Part shown: piece after piece, positions 61,768-64,000 of the stretch
Layout of the letters: each line of letters starts with the position of its first letter
Numbering within the stretch: the stretch's first letter is position 1
The notes under the pieces: generated by a model
Seen by the model: only the letters and a program-made list of their open reading frames with translations
Database searches by the model: none
Told to the model about the DNA's origin: nothing
Made by a program: the position numbers and the translations under genes
Assembly (NCBI RefSeq): GCF_041381155.1
Contig: NC_091137.1
Span: 17,603,765 to 17,667,764 of the forward strand
Origin: Argopecten irradians
Taxonomy: Eukaryota > Mollusca > Bivalvia > Pectinida > Pectinidae
Direction: 5' to 3'
DNA length: 64,000 bases

Positions 61768-63062
61768 CACCAAATGAATGACCTTTAATCTTCATTACAG
61801 GTCCACCAAGTTTGTTCAATACTAAATTACCTTGGCCTTTATTCAAATTTCTTATAGCGAAAAAATCATGTCATTAACTAAGACGCCTAGATGAAATTTT
61901 GCCAATTTAATCAAAATGCCAAAGCTTGATATTGAAGGACTACCCAGGAGAGGTTTTTGTAAGATTTTAACCTATATTAAGACGAAAATGAGGTCAATGC
62001 TTATCCATTTAACCAAACCTCAATTTGTCAAGGCCTTAAATAAAGTTTAATCGACCTCTTGCTCACTCGGGAGGAAGTACGTGTATACTTCAGCTTATTT
62101 GAATCTTCACCGTAACGTGATTGAATGTCGAGACCATTCAAGCATGCTATATGCCAAATATGGAGGCAAAAAATGAAAGATTTCAGCCAGACATTTTCGG
62201 ATATCTAAATCTCTGTTTCAGCATACCGGGTGTTTGAATTTGTGATAAGGTAATGAAACATCAGAACAACTTAAACGGCGAAAAGATAACAACTTAAAAA
62301 GGTAGTAACGGACATTTCGCCTGTACCTGCGAAAATCGGGGGGGGGGCTCATTAATTGATTTCATTTACAATAATGATTTTTTAATATAGATAATTTTCA
62401 ATTTGCAATATGAATTAGTCTGTTTTCAGTGTTATTTTTTCTTCTCAAATTTACAAGCCTACTTTAAGAACGTTTTAAAATCATAAAAATACATCGTAAA
62501 ACTCATCTCTGTCATTCTAAATCGGGAGTTTTTCGAGGGGGGACCCTCCCCCCTGACCCCCCAAACAACGATTTTCTCGCCCCTTCGGCGCTCGGGCTCC
62601 ACTTCGCGTGCACATTAAATTGCTGCTAGCGACGCCACTGGATTGTAGCATATTTAACCTCTGTGACCTTGAATGAAGGTCAATGTCATTCGTATAAACA
62701 TATTGTGTTGGCTTTTATTCAGTATTGTTTAGACTCAATATCGAGTCTCAGCTTCATAGTTCTTGTAAGTTGTTTCACTGACGCCTGGCCACAGGCTTTT
62801 GACTATAATGGTATATACGGACACAAAATCATAATATATATATGCTTGTGTGGTAATATTGGACCACGGTATGAAATATGTTCTCCACAGTCATGGATGG
62901 TTTATGACTTCCAAGTTTTACAAAACAAGAATTCCACGGAAGTGGATGTGTCGCTGCACAGCATCACAAAAAATAGTTATTTACAATTGAAAATATTATT
63001 AATAATTTAGGTGAAGTAATCAAGTCCCATAACTCTTGCAAATATTGATGGATTTTGTTAAC
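61768..63062. repeat. Tandem duplication, second copy (~1.3 kb)
   Basis: Homologous to 60504-61767 throughout; differences are dominated by small insertions and a scrambled patch at about 62235-62350. It ends GGATTTTGTTAACCC, then runs into unrelated sequence. Confidence 0.85.
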
Positions 63063-63414
63063 CCCCCATCTAAGATCTCATTGATATATATAAGCAATAT
63101 ACAAATAAAAGCCATACAGTCAACCGTAGTGTACCGTTATTTCGATTCTTTGTTGTACATCACATGACCAGCTACATTATCATCTGTTGTCGTACACAGA
63201 GTTTCTTCAGTTTTGCTATGACATAGTCCAGGGAGTGGATATAACCAGAGTGATAGTAACCCTTCAAGTATCGAGGATGCGGACACTCTAACACAGCATT
63301 CTTTCTAGCTCACCTTCTAATCCTGACCCTATATACAGGGGTCCTTATACTACGCCTTCTTAAATGGCCACTACCTTTCCAAAACGGCTTTTAATTTTTA
63401 AAATGGGAATGCTA
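63063..63414. other. Spacer
   Basis: No gene seen. A GATAGTAACCCTTCAAGTAT word near 63252 resembles one in ATP5MC intron 1. Confidence 0.35.
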
Positions 63415-63797
63415 AAAGATGCTCCACCGCCGACAGAGCATAAACGATATTTATCAATTTAACAATAATTGGTGTTTAATCGTGTGGCCCCAATATATAT
63501 AATATATATAAATCTAATAAACACGTCCTAAAATAATATGATTTTTTTTTATTTTTGCGCTTGGTGCATGCGCAATCAATACTTCATTCCGTATAGGACA
63601 TAGTGCCACGGGAATTTTTTCGGGATGCAATGAATTTGTTTTTAATATTTTTGTCTTGAATATAAAAGTAGAAGCTCAAACTTGCCAATGGTGGTAATGG
63701 TAAAATAAGTAACTTTTGTAATTGAAGAAAAATACTAAATCGCCTGCTCCTGTTTTTGATAGCGAAAAATGTCATTTGTCATCGATGGAGCATCTTT
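63415..63797 (+). mobile_element. TA-flanked MITE, copy B
   Basis: The ends AAAGATGCTCCACCG and CGATGGAGCATCTTT are flanked by TA on both sides (63413-63414 and 63798-63799). It is 383 bases, full length relative to copy A, with the same interior order, and non-coding. It sits directly against a partial 155-bp core array. Confidence 0.85.
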
Positions 63798-63805
63798 TAA
63801 CGAAA

Positions 63806-64000
63806 TGTAACCAAATTTGGCCACAAGCATCCTTAGTGGAAGGGGAACAGAACTTGTATAAATTTTGGCTCTGACCCCTGGGAGGGCAAGAGGGGTGGGG
63901 CCCAATAGGGGAAAATAGAGGTAAATCCTATTTTAATCGCTACTTTGTCCTAGAGTTCTGCATGGATTGTAACCAAATTTTGAGGGCCACAAACATCCTT
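63806..64000 (-). mobile_element. Partial pearl-like 155-bp core array, inverted, runs off window
   Basis: This is the reverse complement of the core seen at 28.6-49.5 kb: AACTTGTATAAATTTTGGCT, GGGCCCAATAGGGG and GTTCTGCATGGATTGTAACC occur in order. It is the only copy in the window in this orientation. Its end lies beyond base 64000. Confidence 0.85.

Overview
The window is eukaryotic and AT-rich, and most likely comes from a bivalve mollusc. That is inferred from the intron-bearing animal genes (an ATP synthase subunit c gene, a JAZF1-type zinc-finger gene, an SLC16-type transporter, an intronless TRIM gene) and from the repeats: tandem-core elements ending in GGAC/ACGG microsatellites and hairpins, which resemble the bivalve 'pearl'/Helentron-like group, and a tRNA-derived SINE of V-SINE/RUDI type. 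The species cannot be fixed from the sequence alone. I saw no retrovirus-like or other virus-derived element.

Layout. 0.7-2.7 kb, minus strand: a complete 661-residue TRIM-type RING/B-box/coiled-coil protein. 3.1-12.7 kb: about 240 copies of a 40-bp satellite whose unit holds two perfect 8-bp palindromes. 15.7-24.1 kb, plus strand: a seven-exon monocarboxylate-transporter-like gene whose exons join into 455 residues with all six introns in phase 1; its introns hold small inverted-repeat elements. 28.5-37.0 kb: five related elements that begin ACAAGAG (or ACAAAAG) plus a small hairpin and end with a hairpin plus CTAAAAA, one inserted inside another. 37.6-38.6 kb, minus strand: the last two coding exons of a JAZF1-like gene, followed by a seven-unit minisatellite that repeats its splice acceptor and then a 3-kb 45-bp minisatellite. 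42.6-49.6 kb: more arrays of the 155-bp core. 49.9-57.7 kb, plus strand: ATP5MC, whose promoter, 5' UTR and first coding exon are present twice in tandem. 58-64 kb: two TA-flanked MITEs, a SINE, a second tandem duplication, and an inverted partial 155-bp-core array leaving the window.

The genes do not form a functional unit; this is ordinary animal gene neighbourhood with heavy repeat load. The most interesting non-genic signal is the shared architecture of the ACAAGAG...CTAAAAA elements. In five families a short segment near the 5' end is complementary to the 3' terminal hairpin arm, and the sequence of that pair changes from family to family while the complementarity is kept.

Caution: roughly 41.7-53.5 kb and 61.8-63.0 kb carry many small indels relative to neighbouring copies of the same repeats. 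Both tandem duplications there differ mainly by indels, so uncorrected consensus or misassembly is a serious alternative to biology.
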